Assembly (NCBI GenBank): GCA_033807775.1
Contig: CM066317.1
Span: 9,755,870 to 9,819,869 of the forward strand
Length of the DNA stretch: 64,000 bases
Source of the DNA: Saussurea involucrata
Taxonomy: Eukaryota; Streptophyta; Magnoliopsida; Asterales; Asteraceae
Direction of reading: 5' to 3'
A model generated the notes under the pieces. That model did no database searches. It saw only the letters and a program-made list of their open reading frames with translations, and had not been told where the DNA came from. Positions 34,275 to 46,803 of this stretch are shown one piece after another. Position 1 is the first letter of the stretch. Each line of letters opens with the position of its first letter. A program made the translations under genes and the position numbers.

Positions 34275-37200
34275 TTAGTTAGCCCGTAGATCTTGAAGAT
34301 AACGAGCGACCTGTTGAACCCCGATAAACAACGCATCGGCGGCAAGAACGACCCCAATCTGGAAAGTAGACATGTTTGATATTGTTTAGATTATAATTTA
34401 CAACTAGCAGATAAGTTAGTTGATGGCTGATAAAGGCAGATGATAGCTGATGGCTGATAAAGGCAGATGATAATATAAAATGAAAACTTCAAAACTCATT
34501 ACCAATCGAGCAGAAAAGACTAGTCGGTAACCCCAACCCTCCTTTGCGGCTTGAGCTCTTTGTTGATCGGTCCAACTACATAATTAGAGCAAATAGAGAA
34601 AGTGGGCAGTCGATTTAAACATATTTTGTTGAAAATTGTTTGGGAAAACGAGAGCGTGTTTCATAGTTACCCGAGGAACTCCGAAAGCCCACCGATTCCA
34701 GCAAACTTAAACGGCTTTGGACCTTCCCTTTCGAGATCCTGTACCGAACAAGACTTAATTACTCTATCCAAACATCTTTTTTAGTTCAGATTGCCGAAAA
34801 AAGAACAAGTGGTTATTATTTGGATTAGCTCACTACAACATTGGCTTTATAACATGCCATATATGTTTAAATGTCCTAATAAGACTACTTTATAGGACCA
34901 AACAATTATGTCATATGTAAAGGTGTTACAATAGGTTATTGGGACGTATTTGGCATCCCAACAAGGTTTTTAGAACATTTATAAAATAAAGTGTCTTTAT
35001 TCGACACTGGACCCACGTCTTTTTATAGAACATTTGTTTTTATAAAACATTCTTTTCAAATAATGGCATATAACACTTTATTTCATACAATTGTACCTCT
35101 TCTTCTGCAGCCTCTAGACCTCCTTGAACCCAGAAAAGGTTTCTATAACCAGCATTGTATAGTTGCTCACAAGCGGCTAGCGATCTGCAACCATTTAGCT
35201 TTAACATAAATCCAACAAATGAAACAAAAAAATAAAACCATCAATTCAAGGGAAACGCTTACCGTAATCCCTTTTGGCATGCAACAATAAGGTCTGTATC
35301 TTTCGGGAATTTCTCGGTGACTTTTGCTACGAATTGCCTGTGTTGAAGAAAGAAAAACCGTTAGCGAAGAATTACTTTCAACGTCGATTAAATTCATAGT
35401 AAAAATTACGATGAATCACGTACTTATCGTAAGATAACGTAGGCACACCACTCCACCAGCCTCCTGTGATTATAGATTGTTAAAGAGTTTTTTCAGATAT
35501 TCTCAGATGGTATCAGAGTCAAGGTATACCACTCTAGGGACTCGACACCGTGGGGCAGGGTTTCATATATTCTCACATAGGTGATCGATAAATAGTCGAA
35601 AAGTTGCAATTTTTCAATAAGCAAACACAAGATGAAACGGTGTGATACCCATCATGTAACTTGTGACCTTTCTTGAAAGAGTTCCGGCATCAAATGCAGT
35701 ATCAACATCAAAGATCGGGACCCAAGTCGACCCTTTAACCCACGCCTTCAATACACAAGTAAAAATCAGTAAACTCGTATGTTTTTATACACGTTTTACT
35801 CTATAAACAACTTATCAGGCATGTCGGTAAAACCAAACGGGGTCTTTGGGGGGGGGGGGGGGTAAGATGTACGCAGGTCTAGGAAATGTTTTTCTGAATT
35901 TTATTTCACCAGAAAAAGTAGAACGGACGATATTTCACCTTTTCATGCTCTATCGATGGGCGAACGTCGAGGAGGGTTTTGCCCGAAAGTTGAATTGCAT
36001 ATCCAGCTTCTCTCGGTGTAAGAACGCTCACTTTTCCCTCTCTCACCTACACAGAAAATAGCATACCAACTACGGTAGTAAATACTATAATCACCCACTT
36101 AATTGCGCCATGGAAACCACACCCCGCATGCCATTTGACAAAAAAAAGCTCAAAATATGAACAAATTTGTGAGAAGAGAAGGGCTTCCAAGTTCCAACGT
36201 ATATTGGGGATAAAGGGTCCAAGTCTAGTTGATATGGGACTCCAGCACGTGACCTCCAAAGGAGGCTAGACGGGTCTAAATGCTCCAGAGTGTCGAGTCC
36301 CTTAGAATGGTAGACATTGGCTCTGATACCATGTGAAATATGTGTCTCATTAGATTACTGATCAAAAGAGCCATTGAGAACACAGAATAGAATGTGATTT
36401 CCAACATATATTGAGAAAAAATGGCCCAAATCTAGCCGATGTGGACTCTAACAGATAAGAATGACCCGACTACAGGTCTAGGTTGGTAAGAATGAAGCCC
36501 TTGAATAAACTCTTTTTCAAAGAAACAAACCTGGTTTGTGAATTTGCGAATCCCCTCATTTCAAAATTGCAAAAATTTTACCTTTGATTTCACTTTCCAA
36601 CGACTATTCTATATTTTTTCTAAAATAGAGTGTCTAAAATCAAAATCTCTAGAAAATACATCAAACTCCAACGGCTACTATATTTTAGCAATTCTAACAT
36701 TAATTATATTGTTAAAATATTCTATAAACTAATCATCCGAATACACTTTTATAAAAAAACTTTATAAAAAGTTATATCACATTGAACCTTGTTTTTTTTG
36801 GGAAGGGTGTCCTAGGCTATGCCTAGACTAATCCCTTGGCAATTTATGACGGTAAGACATCAGCCCTCCCTGATTAAACCTCAATGGCCACAATTGTTGT
36901 GTTCGCCTAGATTCGAACTCTGGGCATGTAAAATAATATGTCTGTCTCCTCGTTTCTAAGTTCTAGAGATTTCTCCATGAGCCAACAAAATCTTCAAAAT
37001 CCCCAAAATCTCTACTTACATTTTAGCAATTCTGAATGCAAGAATTGACCTAATATTTCAATCTTCTACCAAAAAAAATGCAAAACACGCAAATACATAA
37101 CAAGCAAATTACGAAATTCTTCAAACAAACGCACTTCAAAATCCAACAACTGAATAATTGATTCTAATTTACACAAACAATGGCAAAAAAAATCGCAGTT

Positions 37201-37573
37201 AACATACAGAATTGAGAAAATACCAACGATTCCCATCTCTTCCTTGCTGCAGCCATATCTTTCACTTGCTTCAACTCGTAATCTTCATCCACCGCTTGCG
37301 CTCTTATGATCCCCTTGTACTGAATCATCAAACGAACAGAAAATTCAAAGCACCGATTTCATAAGAACGACAAAAAAAACGTCTAAATCGCGAGAAAATT
37401 GGAGTGGTGGAGCATAAACATACACTGGATCGGAATTGAAGGGGTTTGTGATGAAACGATGAAGAGGTGAAGCATTGGGGTTTGTTCAATCGTTGATTAT
37501 TGCATTGTGGATTGTGGTTGTGAGTAAAGGAGGTTGAGATGAGAGGTGAAATTGGAAGACCGAGAACTTCCAT
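34275..37573 (-). CDS. STR11: Rhodanese-like domain-containing protein 11, chloroplastic (copy B), ten exons
   Basis: Same ten-exon structure as copy A. Exons on the minus strand: 37573-37424, 37319-37224, 36046-35939, 35745-35649, 35463-35424, 35337-35263, 35184-35097, 34738-34671, 34575-34503, 34358-34275. I saw no coding difference from copy A, and the active-site loop VACQKGLRS and the predicted plastid N-terminus are intact. The only length difference inside the gene is the poly-G run in intron 3 (15 G here, 19 in copy A). Long introns hold repeat debris. It converges on the copy B P450. Confidence 0.9.
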
Positions 37574-37956
37574 TGTTGCGGAAAGTAGATAGCAGAGTGA
37601 GAATTTTTGATGATTTCTCTCGATGAACCATATATATCAAACGGATATGCTTAACATGTCTCTTATAATTAAATTGTATCCTATTTATAAATTTTGTGTA
37701 CGTAAACTTTTACGGTATACAGAACGTTTATCCGGTAAGTGTTTATCAAGTCATATTAGCTTACCGGATGAATACGACCAAAAATCTTATTGGTAAAAGC
37801 GGAAGAAAGGACCGAGAGTCTTACCCGACAAGTAAGTGCGACAACTCTGTTAGAGATGCTCTAATATAACATTGTATTTGGTAAATTAATCAATAAGTTA
37901 AATTTTTTGTTTAGAAATCAGATCAATAGTTAAAAAGGTATTTTTTCCAATTTAAA

Positions 37957-40367
37957 GGGAAATTAATTAAAATACCCAAAGTTTGACTTTGACTTATCAA
38001 AATACCCAATTTTTTTCAACTTTTGCCAAAATACCCATTTTTCCCGCTATTGGTCCCGCGATCGCGGGATAGGGTATAAAATGAAAATAGCGGGACAATA
38101 GTGTAAAGCCCGTGTCCCGGTATATTTTATTTTATAAACTTAAAATTTACTTTTAACTTTTGATTTATTTATCGGGATTAGCGAGAGTTAACACCGTTAG
38201 CGTTCTTGAGTTATCGTGGTTTTGTGAAAAATGTTAATTTTAGAGGGGCCATTCTTGGCCTTAGGCAAATTTGGGGCTTGGGTTCGGCCCATGCAAGGGG
38301 ACCGAAACCCCCCTTTTTTCCTTATTCCCGTTTCTTTCTTGTAAGCCAAATAATCAAACAAAAAGTAAACCCTACAATTCCTTCTTCCTTCCCTTTGTGT
38401 GCGTTGCCGCCGAGAAGAAGAGGTAGAGAGAGAGAGATAGAAACCGAGAGGTAGAGAGAGAGAAGTTGGCCGGAAACCCCCCCCCCCACCTGTCGCCGCG
38501 GTTGCTGTTAGCGGAGGTCGCCGCTGCTGCTGTCCGTCGGAGGAGTCGAGGGAGAGAAGATCGGTCGTGGTGGTGAGGCGTCGTCTTGAGGTAAGTCGTT
38601 CTCTCGTTCGTCTCGTTTCTTTTCCTTTTTTCCTTTTCGTTTTACGGCGACCACCACCGCCGCACGCCGCCGCTGCGGTGGCTGTGGGTGGAGTGCGGTG
38701 GCAGTGGGTGTCACTCGTAGCGTAAAACCCGAATCGATTAAGCCTTGAACCGTTTTTATAAATCGTGATTTTACGCAAATTCTAAGCGTGCTGTCCAGTT
38801 TTCGTTTGATCATAACTTTTCCTTCGTAACTCCGTTTGAGCCGAAACTGGCGCCCACGGTTCAAGTTCGGGGTCGGGCACGTTTTCCGTGTTTTAGCGGA
38901 AAACTGGTTCGGTCTATAGCTGGGCGAAAAAGTGGTCGCAAGTTCGGTGATTCGTCATTTTATGTGTAAAATTCTGGAATCTGCCACTGTTTTGTGTAGA
39001 CCATAACTTTCTGCTCGTAACTCGTTTTAAGGTGAAATTGGTGCCCAAAGTTCCCAAATCGAATTGGGAAGGTTTTTCGTGTTTTGCCGAAAGTCTGATT
39101 AAGCCCGTAGCTAGGCTGTTTCGGGCCGTTTGCGCGGCTGGTCCGAAAACCGACAGTTTTTGTGGTCGTTCGTAATTAATTCATAATAAATTGTAGAAAA
39201 ATCGTTAGGAGGCGTATAATATGTCCTTGAAACCATATCTCAGAGTACTTTCTAATCATGAAATAATATTGGGAATTTTCTGGGTTTAAAGGGGTCGAAA
39301 CAGGTCCCGAACAGACCTGTTTGGCGAGAACGGAAAATAGTTTTAGTGACGGTTTAAGCGTGTGTCGTGTCATAGGGTCCGGGTCTCGTATTGACACGTT
39401 TTAACATGCGTTTAGGTGCTGGGAAGTGACCGTAATTGTGAAGCTTGAATTGTATTGTTAAGCTAGGCGCGCATTCGAGGTGAGTTCTCTCACTATATCT
39501 AATAACGGTTGTTTTATCATTGTTGTAGTACGTGTGTGGTAGCTTTATGTGATTGTGTTGTGGAACTAGATAGTGGGGTGTCTAGTTGATACTATGTTGT
39601 CATGTTAACTCGGTGGGACCGAGGGTCCGGCGGGGCCGGAGATTTTATACGCGGATGGCGTAGAGACTCGGTGGGACCGAGGGTCCGGCGGGGCCGGAGA
39701 TTTTATACGCGGGTGGCGTAGAGACTCGGTGGGACCGGGGATTCGGCGGGGCCGAAGATGTTATCATGTGGTCGGTGGGACCGACTTGTGCCTTTTAGGT
39801 GGGTGGTTGTGGATATACATGTTTATGATTTGTTCGTAGACCTGTATGATCGTTATGTGTCACTATCTGTTTTAGGGGTAGTGTGGAATAACTGTATTAT
39901 TTATGGTGTTTGAATTCACTAAGCTTCGTGCTTACCCTTTCCCAATAAACTGTGGTTTCAGGTACGAGTGGCTCTAAGGCGTGACGGGTACACACTGGCG
40001 CGCGAGGAGAGCTGGTTGCTTTATGGTTTTAAAAATTAAACGTTTATTCCGCTGGTTTTATTTTACAAAGATAGTAATTATGTGTTTGCCAACGAAACGT
40101 TGGGATCATTTAATGAGTTGTTATAAATGAAATGTTTATTTTAAAATTTTAAATTTGCTTGTAATTTTTGGGACGTTACAAATAGCGAGACCAATAGCGG
40201 GATCAATATTTTCATTTTATACCCCTATCCCGCGATAGCAGGAAAAATGTTTTCATTTTATACCCTATCCCGCGATAGCAGGACCAATAGCGGGAAAATG
40301 GGTATTTTGGCAAAAGTTGAAAAAAATGGGTATTTTGGTAAGTCAAACTTTGGGTATTTTAATTAAA
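37957..40367. mobile_element. Foldback element interrupted by a solo LTR (copy B)
   Basis: The left arm at 37957-38096 and right arm at 40186-40367 are inverted repeats. They share GGG(A)AATTAATTAAAATACCC-type ends, AAAATACCCA units and CCCGCGATCGCGGGA palindromes. The LTR lies between them. The same family occurs at 57515-58879. Confidence 0.75.
38102..40180 (+). mobile_element. Solo LTR of a Tekay-like element (copy B)
   Basis: 2079 bp, flanked by AATAG at 38097-38101 and 40181-40185. It differs from the copy A solo LTR by one base in a poly-C run and about one substitution. Hairpin array at 39608-39787. Confidence 0.92.
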
Positions 40368-40590
40368 TTCCTAATTTTAAAAGTAGGTGTCTATATTTTT
40401 ATTTATTTTAAAAAGGTAGTTAAATTTTTTTATGTATGGAGAAAAATTTTCTATCTATTGATAGGAGGATCCACATCAGTCTTGTAAGAGATCTTGCAAG
40501 ATGATATGGACATGTCATATGGATAGCAAGCTTTCTTAAAACTAATCTAGTTACAAAATAATGGTTAAGTCGTTAAACAAATTTTTTTTT

Positions 40591-41171
40591 AGCAGCAAAA
40601 GACTTCATTAATACTAAATAACACCAGGTACAAAAGAGATAGTAGCCTTAGCCACATACAATCGAACAACGAACAAGAAACAGCCAAACTACACTAAAGC
40701 CACTAACCGAGCAGTACATGAACCCAAACATACAGAAAATACATAAACCTCAAGTTTGTGAGAGACAAACCCGAATGGCCAGCTTATCTGAATTGGGTAA
40801 GCCAGAAGTGGGTCAGTTTTACTGCTAGCAGGTCTGAACCACGCGTCTTAATCCGGACAGACCTGCATACGAATCTGCGCACAAACAGCTACGAACCACA
40901 GCAGGCAACCTTTACACCCTCAACACAGCAGCAATTCACGAACCACATGGAGCCGATAGCCAAGACGCACAATCCACCGCTAGGTCCCTATCTCTACGAG
41001 ACACCCATTCGAAGATTTTAAGTTGGAATTCGAAAAGACGTTCCGAGATGGGACCATTAGCTTTATCGAAAACGAGTTTATTCCTATTAGCCCAAATGAG
41101 GTATAAAGCACTCCATACTACCGCCGTCCATCGTCTCAACCCTTTATCATTATTACCCAATTGATTACCTG
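40591..41171 (-). pseudogene. LINE ORF2 C-terminal end and 3-prime UTR
   Basis: The minus frame at 41160-40936 reads TAVVWSALYLIWANRNKLVF, the last conserved block after the zinc-binding domain of plant LINE ORF2. It is continuous with the zf-RVT block at 43212-42906 once the solo LTR is removed. 3-prime UTR and A-tail follow. Confidence 0.75.
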
Positions 41172-42900
41172 TGTAACACCTTAAAAATCATGGCCAAATT
41201 AAACCTTAAAATTCAACAAGGTTAATCATAATATCATTCAAACTTTTATACATAAGTAGAGAATTATCTATGAGTATTCATATACACATTTCGAATTCTC
41301 AAAACAACCTATTAATCTAATCCTGCCAACTATGATTAGATTAAATTGGTTGTCTAGGCAATTCATCAAAAGCATCATCGCATAAGCTAACTTCTCCACT
41401 TAGCACCCAAAAGTTGAATACCAAAAACTCTCGTCCCTCTTCCCGTCTACCTCCCCGAGCTCGTACCTGGTAAGAAAATTTAATTTGAAACGATTAGGCT
41501 TACGCCTAGTGAGAACATCCAATTTCAAATTAAAACTTTAACAGCTTTGGAAACTCAAATATTCAAAGCGTATAAACAAACCTGGTTTGCCACCATTCTT
41601 ACCATACTCATACTCATCTTGCGATGACGGGAACATACCCGATTCCATGAGTATGACTAACATTCAGGAAGTCATATCATCACATTCAAGAGCCTACTAC
41701 GAATCATTACAGATTCTAGATCATCGCTCATATCCAAGAAATTACAAATTACTTTATGCCTATTTCTTGGAGTGGAAGTAGCGATTACAATTTACTTTAT
41801 GCCTATCTCTTACCTTCCCATAGAAATCAGAAATTACAATTTACTTTATGCCTATTCCCCGATTTCTACAATACGAAATGGGAATTACAATTTACTTTAT
41901 GCCTATTCCTCATTTCCACGTAAACGGGAATTACAATTTACTTTATGCCTATTCCACGTTTCACGTCACACTATGAAATAGGAATTACAATTTACTTTAT
42001 GCATATTCCTTATTTCACGTCAAAGTCCGGAACCCAACTCAATTCCGGATCCCAACTAAATTTCGGATCCTATGAAACCGGATCCCATTCCGGATATCAG
42101 CGAGACCGGATCCCAAATACATTCCGGATCCTATGAATCTGGATCCCAGCGAGTCCGGATCCCAAATACATTTCGGATCCTATGAATCCGGATCCCAAAT
42201 ACATTCTGGATCCTAATACCGGGACACCAATTCCGGACCCCGTACCGGATTTCTCAAATTTCGGATCCAATACCGGATTTTAAATCCGGGACTACGAACT
42301 GCACATCAATTTTACTTTTAAAAGCTCGTCTTCGTTCAATTTATGGGTCGATTCAATCTCAATACATATTTACTAAATCATTCAGACAGTTTGCTACCAA
42401 ATATCTTACTCAATTTCAATTAAAAACATTTGGAAGAAGATGAACTCACCTGTATGAACTTTAAACCCACTTCTTCTGCACAATTCAAACTCCAAATCAA
42501 ATACTCCAATTAAGCTGTACCTAGATGGAATCAGATTAATTTGTAGATACAATCTCACAAACTGAAATCAAATTGCAGAATCCCTTGAATTTCTTACCAA
42601 GATTTCAGATGGCTTTTTCTTCTTTCTCTTTCTCTCTGTTTTGCTCTTGACCGACTCCAATATCTGATTGTTGAGATATTTTCTCAATTTCAGATTATTC
42701 CTTACTTATCTATAACTTAACTTTCAAGAATGATCAAACACACCCTTAAGTCCAAATTTCCACAATTAGTTTCAACTTTGGTCCTTTGAATTTTAACCCC
42801 TTTGAGTTATGTAATTTACAAAAAGTCCAAAACTTAAACTTAAATACACTTAGACCTCATTCATATTAAATAAAATATAATGGAAATTCGAGGTGTTACA
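41172..42900 (-). mobile_element. Solo LTR inserted in the LINE
   Basis: Ends TGTAACACC...GGTGTTACA, 1729 bp, flanked by ACCTG at 41167-41171 and 42901-42905. It is related in plan to the giant LTRs at 1682-7681: about five imperfect repeats of AATTACAATTTACTTTATGC (41740-42010), and a TCCGGA/GGATCC palindrome field (42028-42295). No gene inside. Confidence 0.92.
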
Positions 42901-42905
42901 ACCTG

Positions 42906-44114
42906 ATTCAAACAGATCTGTCAGGTTTGTTATGTTATCCATGCCTTTACTCCACCACCTTCCCATCGCACTCCATAAGGTTTTCACCGATTCACACTTG
43001 AGCAAAGCATGCTCTATCATTTCTATATCTTTTCCGCACCTTGGACAGAGAATAGAATCCATATCGATTCCCATCTTGTCTAAAACCGACCGAACGGGCA
43101 GCCTACCTAGTTTCACTCGCCAAATGAAGATACAAATCTTCTTTGGGATCGATTTTAACCAAGAAGTGACAGCCGTATTCCTTCCATCCGTCGTTCTCTT
43201 CTCCTCTATCAATTCTTTTACTTTCTACACAGTGAACCCGCGTTGGTCATCAAACCTCCATGTAGCCCGGTCCGCACCTCCTTCTTTTGGCCATCGATCC
43301 ACGATTACGTTCCTTAGCTCCTCCAACTCTCCAATCTCTCTTCCCCTCGGCTCCCTCCTCCAACCCCATTTCCAAACCCATTCTTCCCTACGGAATTCTC
43401 CTTTATCGGCAAACGTTGCCCCTTTACTCTCCTCTAGTTGGTAAAGTCTCTTGAATCTCTCTTTGAGCCTTCCACTTGTCGTCCAAATATCCTCCCAAAA
43501 TTTGGTACCCGACCCGTCCCCAAGATGTTTACCGAATGATTACGAGAACCTGATACCCGTTTTATCTATATCCTTCCCCACCTTTATTATTTGTGCCCAA
43601 ACCGAAATTCCCCTTCCCCTAAAAACACCCTCCATTAACCCCCATCCCACCCATATACACTTTTTATAACCTTAATCCATAGCGATTCACTTTCGTTGTG
43701 GAATCTCCACCACCACTTCCCAATCAATCCCCAGTTAAGATCTTTAAGCCCCCTCCCCATTTAACCCGCCCCTCCCAAATAACCCCAACACCTTTTCCCA
43801 TTTTACCCACGAGCAAGCTTTCCTCACACACTCTCCCTCACCGGTCCCTCCACCCCAAAAGAAATGGTGTCTCACACGCTCCAATTCTTTCACGACACTC
43901 ACCGGGACACGAAACAAGGAGAAATAGTATAATGAAACACTACCAAGAACCGATTTTACCATTGTCCATCGTCCTCCAAATGAAATTGTTTTTACTTTCC
44001 AACTCGAGAGCTTTTTCTTCATTTTATCAATCACCGGTTTCCAATGAATTGTTCTTGCCATTGACGAACCTACCGGGAGACCAAGGTAGATAAACGGTAA
44101 GGTACCACTACCGC
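42906..44114 (-). pseudogene. LINE ORF2: RT thumb and zinc-binding domain
   Basis: 44093-43744 reads LPFIYLGLPVG, KMKKKLSSWK, SFGGRWTMVKSVLGSVSLYY, the standard block after the LINE RT palm. 43212-42906 holds the zf-RVT domain: IFIWRVKLGRLPVR, then CPRCGKDIEMIEHALLKC. Frame changes and stops lie between them (about 43740-43215). Confidence 0.85.
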
Positions 44115-44119
44115 ATCCC

Positions 44120-46053
44120 TGTAACGTCCCAAAAATTACAAGGAATTTAAAATTTTAAAACTTGCATTTAATTATAAAACAATCACAATTTAATAATTCG
44201 TAACTCAAATGAAGTTAACGTCGTTAACTCAAATAGTCAATAAAGTTTATGCAGCGGAAATTTCATAAAATAAAATCCAAAGGTTTGAAAGTGAAACTTT
44301 AACAATTCTCGACACTCCGCGCCTAGTGTGTGTACCGTCAAGCCCGACTGCCGCTCGCACCTGAAATCACAACATATTGGGAAAAGGTAAGCTAAACACT
44401 TAGTGAGTCCTACCACACACGTAGGTAGCAACCCCACGTATATCGCCCCTACTCGCAAGTAGGCAACATCACCACCACCACGAATATAAAACCACATAAT
44501 GATTAATGCATAAAAATGAACCTCGGTCCCACCGAGTACACCAAAAATATATCGACACAAGCTCAGTCCCATCGAGCCCTCGGTCCCACCGAGTAAAGAC
44601 ATTGATACCAGCTCAGTCCCACCGAGCCCTCGGTCCCACCGAGTAAAGATAATACAATTGTACTAGCTCAGTCCCACCGAGCCCTCGGTCCCACCGAGCC
44701 CCTCAGTCCCACCGAGGTGTACACAAAATACACACCATTCACATAATAATTCAACAACCACAACTATTGATCACATCCCAACTAGTTCACGTAAACACGT
44801 AATAACACGTAATAACACATAACACAAAATAACGTTACACATGAAATTCCTAACTACGCGGTGAGAGAACTCACCTCGTAAGCGCGCCTAGCTCACGAAC
44901 ACCAGTTCAAGCTCCACCAAACCGGGATAACTTCCCAATACCTAAACAAATGTTAAAACGCATTAACACGAGGTCCGAACCCTAAAACATGACGCACGAA
45001 CAACTGTCGCTAAAACTACTTTTCTGTCTAACCAAACAGGTCTGTTCGGGACCTGTTCCGACCTCCCCAAACACAGAAAATACTCAATCACATTACATCA
45101 CCAGAAAGTTCTCTGAGTTAGGGTTCCAAGGATATATTATACTCCTCCTAACGATTTTTCTACAGTTTAATACGGATTTTACAAAAACGGTTCGCAGAAC
45201 AGCGAAAACAGAACCTTTCAGTACGAAACGACGATTTGGCCTAAGCTACGTTCCGAACTGGTTTTTGCACAAAACATAGAAAAGTTACTAGACTCAACAT
45301 GGGAACTTTTGGCACCGATTTCACCCCAATCCGTGCTACGAGTAAAAAGTTACGGCTTACGCAATACAGTGGCAGATTACTAACTTCCCATGAAATCATA
45401 AGATGGTTTTGCAAAACGACTAGGCGGTTTCGGGCCAAGACCACAGCGGTCTTAGGGTTCCACCAGGTGGTTTTTAGGGTTTAGGCCGCGGCCCCACCCA
45501 CTCACACACACCACCACAGCCGTCCACCCACGGCCACCGCAGCGGCGGCGTGCGGCGGTGGTGGCTTCGCCGGAAAATGAAAAGAAAAAGGAAAAGGAAC
45601 GAGGGTTTACCTTATGGCGAAGCGGCGGCGTTTTCTACACTCCTCCGGCGGTAGTGGCAGCGGCGAAGGGTGGTTGCCGTCGTGCTCTCCCTCCCTCTCC
45701 TCTCGCCGGCGACCTCTCTCTCTTTCCCTCTCGATTTCTTTCTCTCTAGCTTTCTTCTTGGCCGAACACACAACAAGGGGGAGGGGGATGACTAAAGGGT
45801 TCTTGGGGAGTTACTAGCATGAAACCGAAGGGGGAAGAGGAAGGGAGGGTCTCTTGGCTGATCTCTTGCCAAACTTTGGTGAAATGCCCCAATTAGCCCC
45901 TCAACTTTCCTTTTCTTGCAAAAACCCAAAAAGGTTGACTCATTTAACTTTTTGGTCCGATTCGACTAACCCCGCTAATGGAAACCACATTAAATCCAAC
46001 TTAAAAGAAACGAATTAATAAAAGAAATTACATACCGGGGTACGGGCTTTACA
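44120..46053 (-). repeat. 3-prime LTR of the minus-strand Tekay-like element
   Basis: Plus-strand TGTAACGTCCC...GGGCTTTACA, 1934 bp. Hairpin array at about 44522-44720 built from CTCGGT-CCC-ACCGAG and CTCAGT-CCC-ACCGAG units. It is 65 bp longer than the other LTR, largely through extra array units. Confidence 0.92.
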
Positions 46054-46803
46054 ACTCTCCCCCACTTGGATTAGACTTCGGCCTCGAAGTCTAGACCGGC
46101 GAATAACTCGGAATAGTTCTCGAATACTTTTCTTACTAACAAAACTCCTTCAAGGACACCGAAATTATGATCGGAAGAACACTCTAACAACTGGATTCAT
46201 TCCTAGTCAAACGACTTCGGTTGACTCCCATCCTTAGATGTTCCGCACATCCCGATTCAACTTTCAAGATCTAACCATTCTAAAGGTGCTCACCAATATA
46301 CCCTACCGGATACTCGAATCCGATCATTCCTACCATTACTGCCGATTAACTTCCACGAGTTCTAATAGACTCCCAAAATTTATTTCACACGGGTCATCAA
46401 ACCAGTAAACTTATAATCATCCAAGAAGGTCATTCCATCATAACCATTCATCACAATTAAGCATCTCGGGGTCACTACTACCATTAAAATCAGCTACAAA
46501 TCTCCGATTACACTTAAGGTGTTTGGCCTCAAGCCCAAAGGTCGACACCTAAATATACTAGTCACCTCAAAAATTCTACGCATTTATCCTCTTTATTACA
46601 AAGGCATCATTCCCTAACCTATGCTATTCGGCCTACAGTACCCACACGCGTGGAATACCCAACCTTCCACCATCGACGTATCTTCCACACTCGCTCTACG
46701 AAGCCTAGTTACACCCCAACGCCTACCTCTCAGGTACGTCTCAAGTCCCGGCACATCGGAGCTACCTCTCAGGTAAGTGCCCAAGACTGTATCCTATTAG
46801 TGC
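46054..46803 (-). other. Non-coding 3-prime interior of the Tekay-like element
   Basis: No gene. On the minus strand it contains TTACCTGAGAGGTAG repeats and the junction block TTCGAGGCCGAAGTCT before the purine tract. It is homologous to 28.2-29.4 kb of the filler fragment. Confidence 0.7.

Larger units (their letters stand above)
30951..40210. repeat. Segmental duplication, copy B
   Basis: Near-identical to 16257-25522. The left junction joins LTR sequence to GGTAAGATAAAA with 2-3 bp of shared G. The right edge continues without interruption into the right arm of the foldback element, which suggests that this side preserves the ancestral flank. A second rpl2-like fragment lies at 31355-31576 (minus). 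Confidence 0.95.

Noticed and set aside
44237..44602. A 121-codon frame conserved in both minus-strand Tekay-like LTRs (also 50699-51064)
   Set aside because: Conservation is explained by LTR identity; it crosses the hairpin array and the primer-distal LTR edge and has no recognisable domain.
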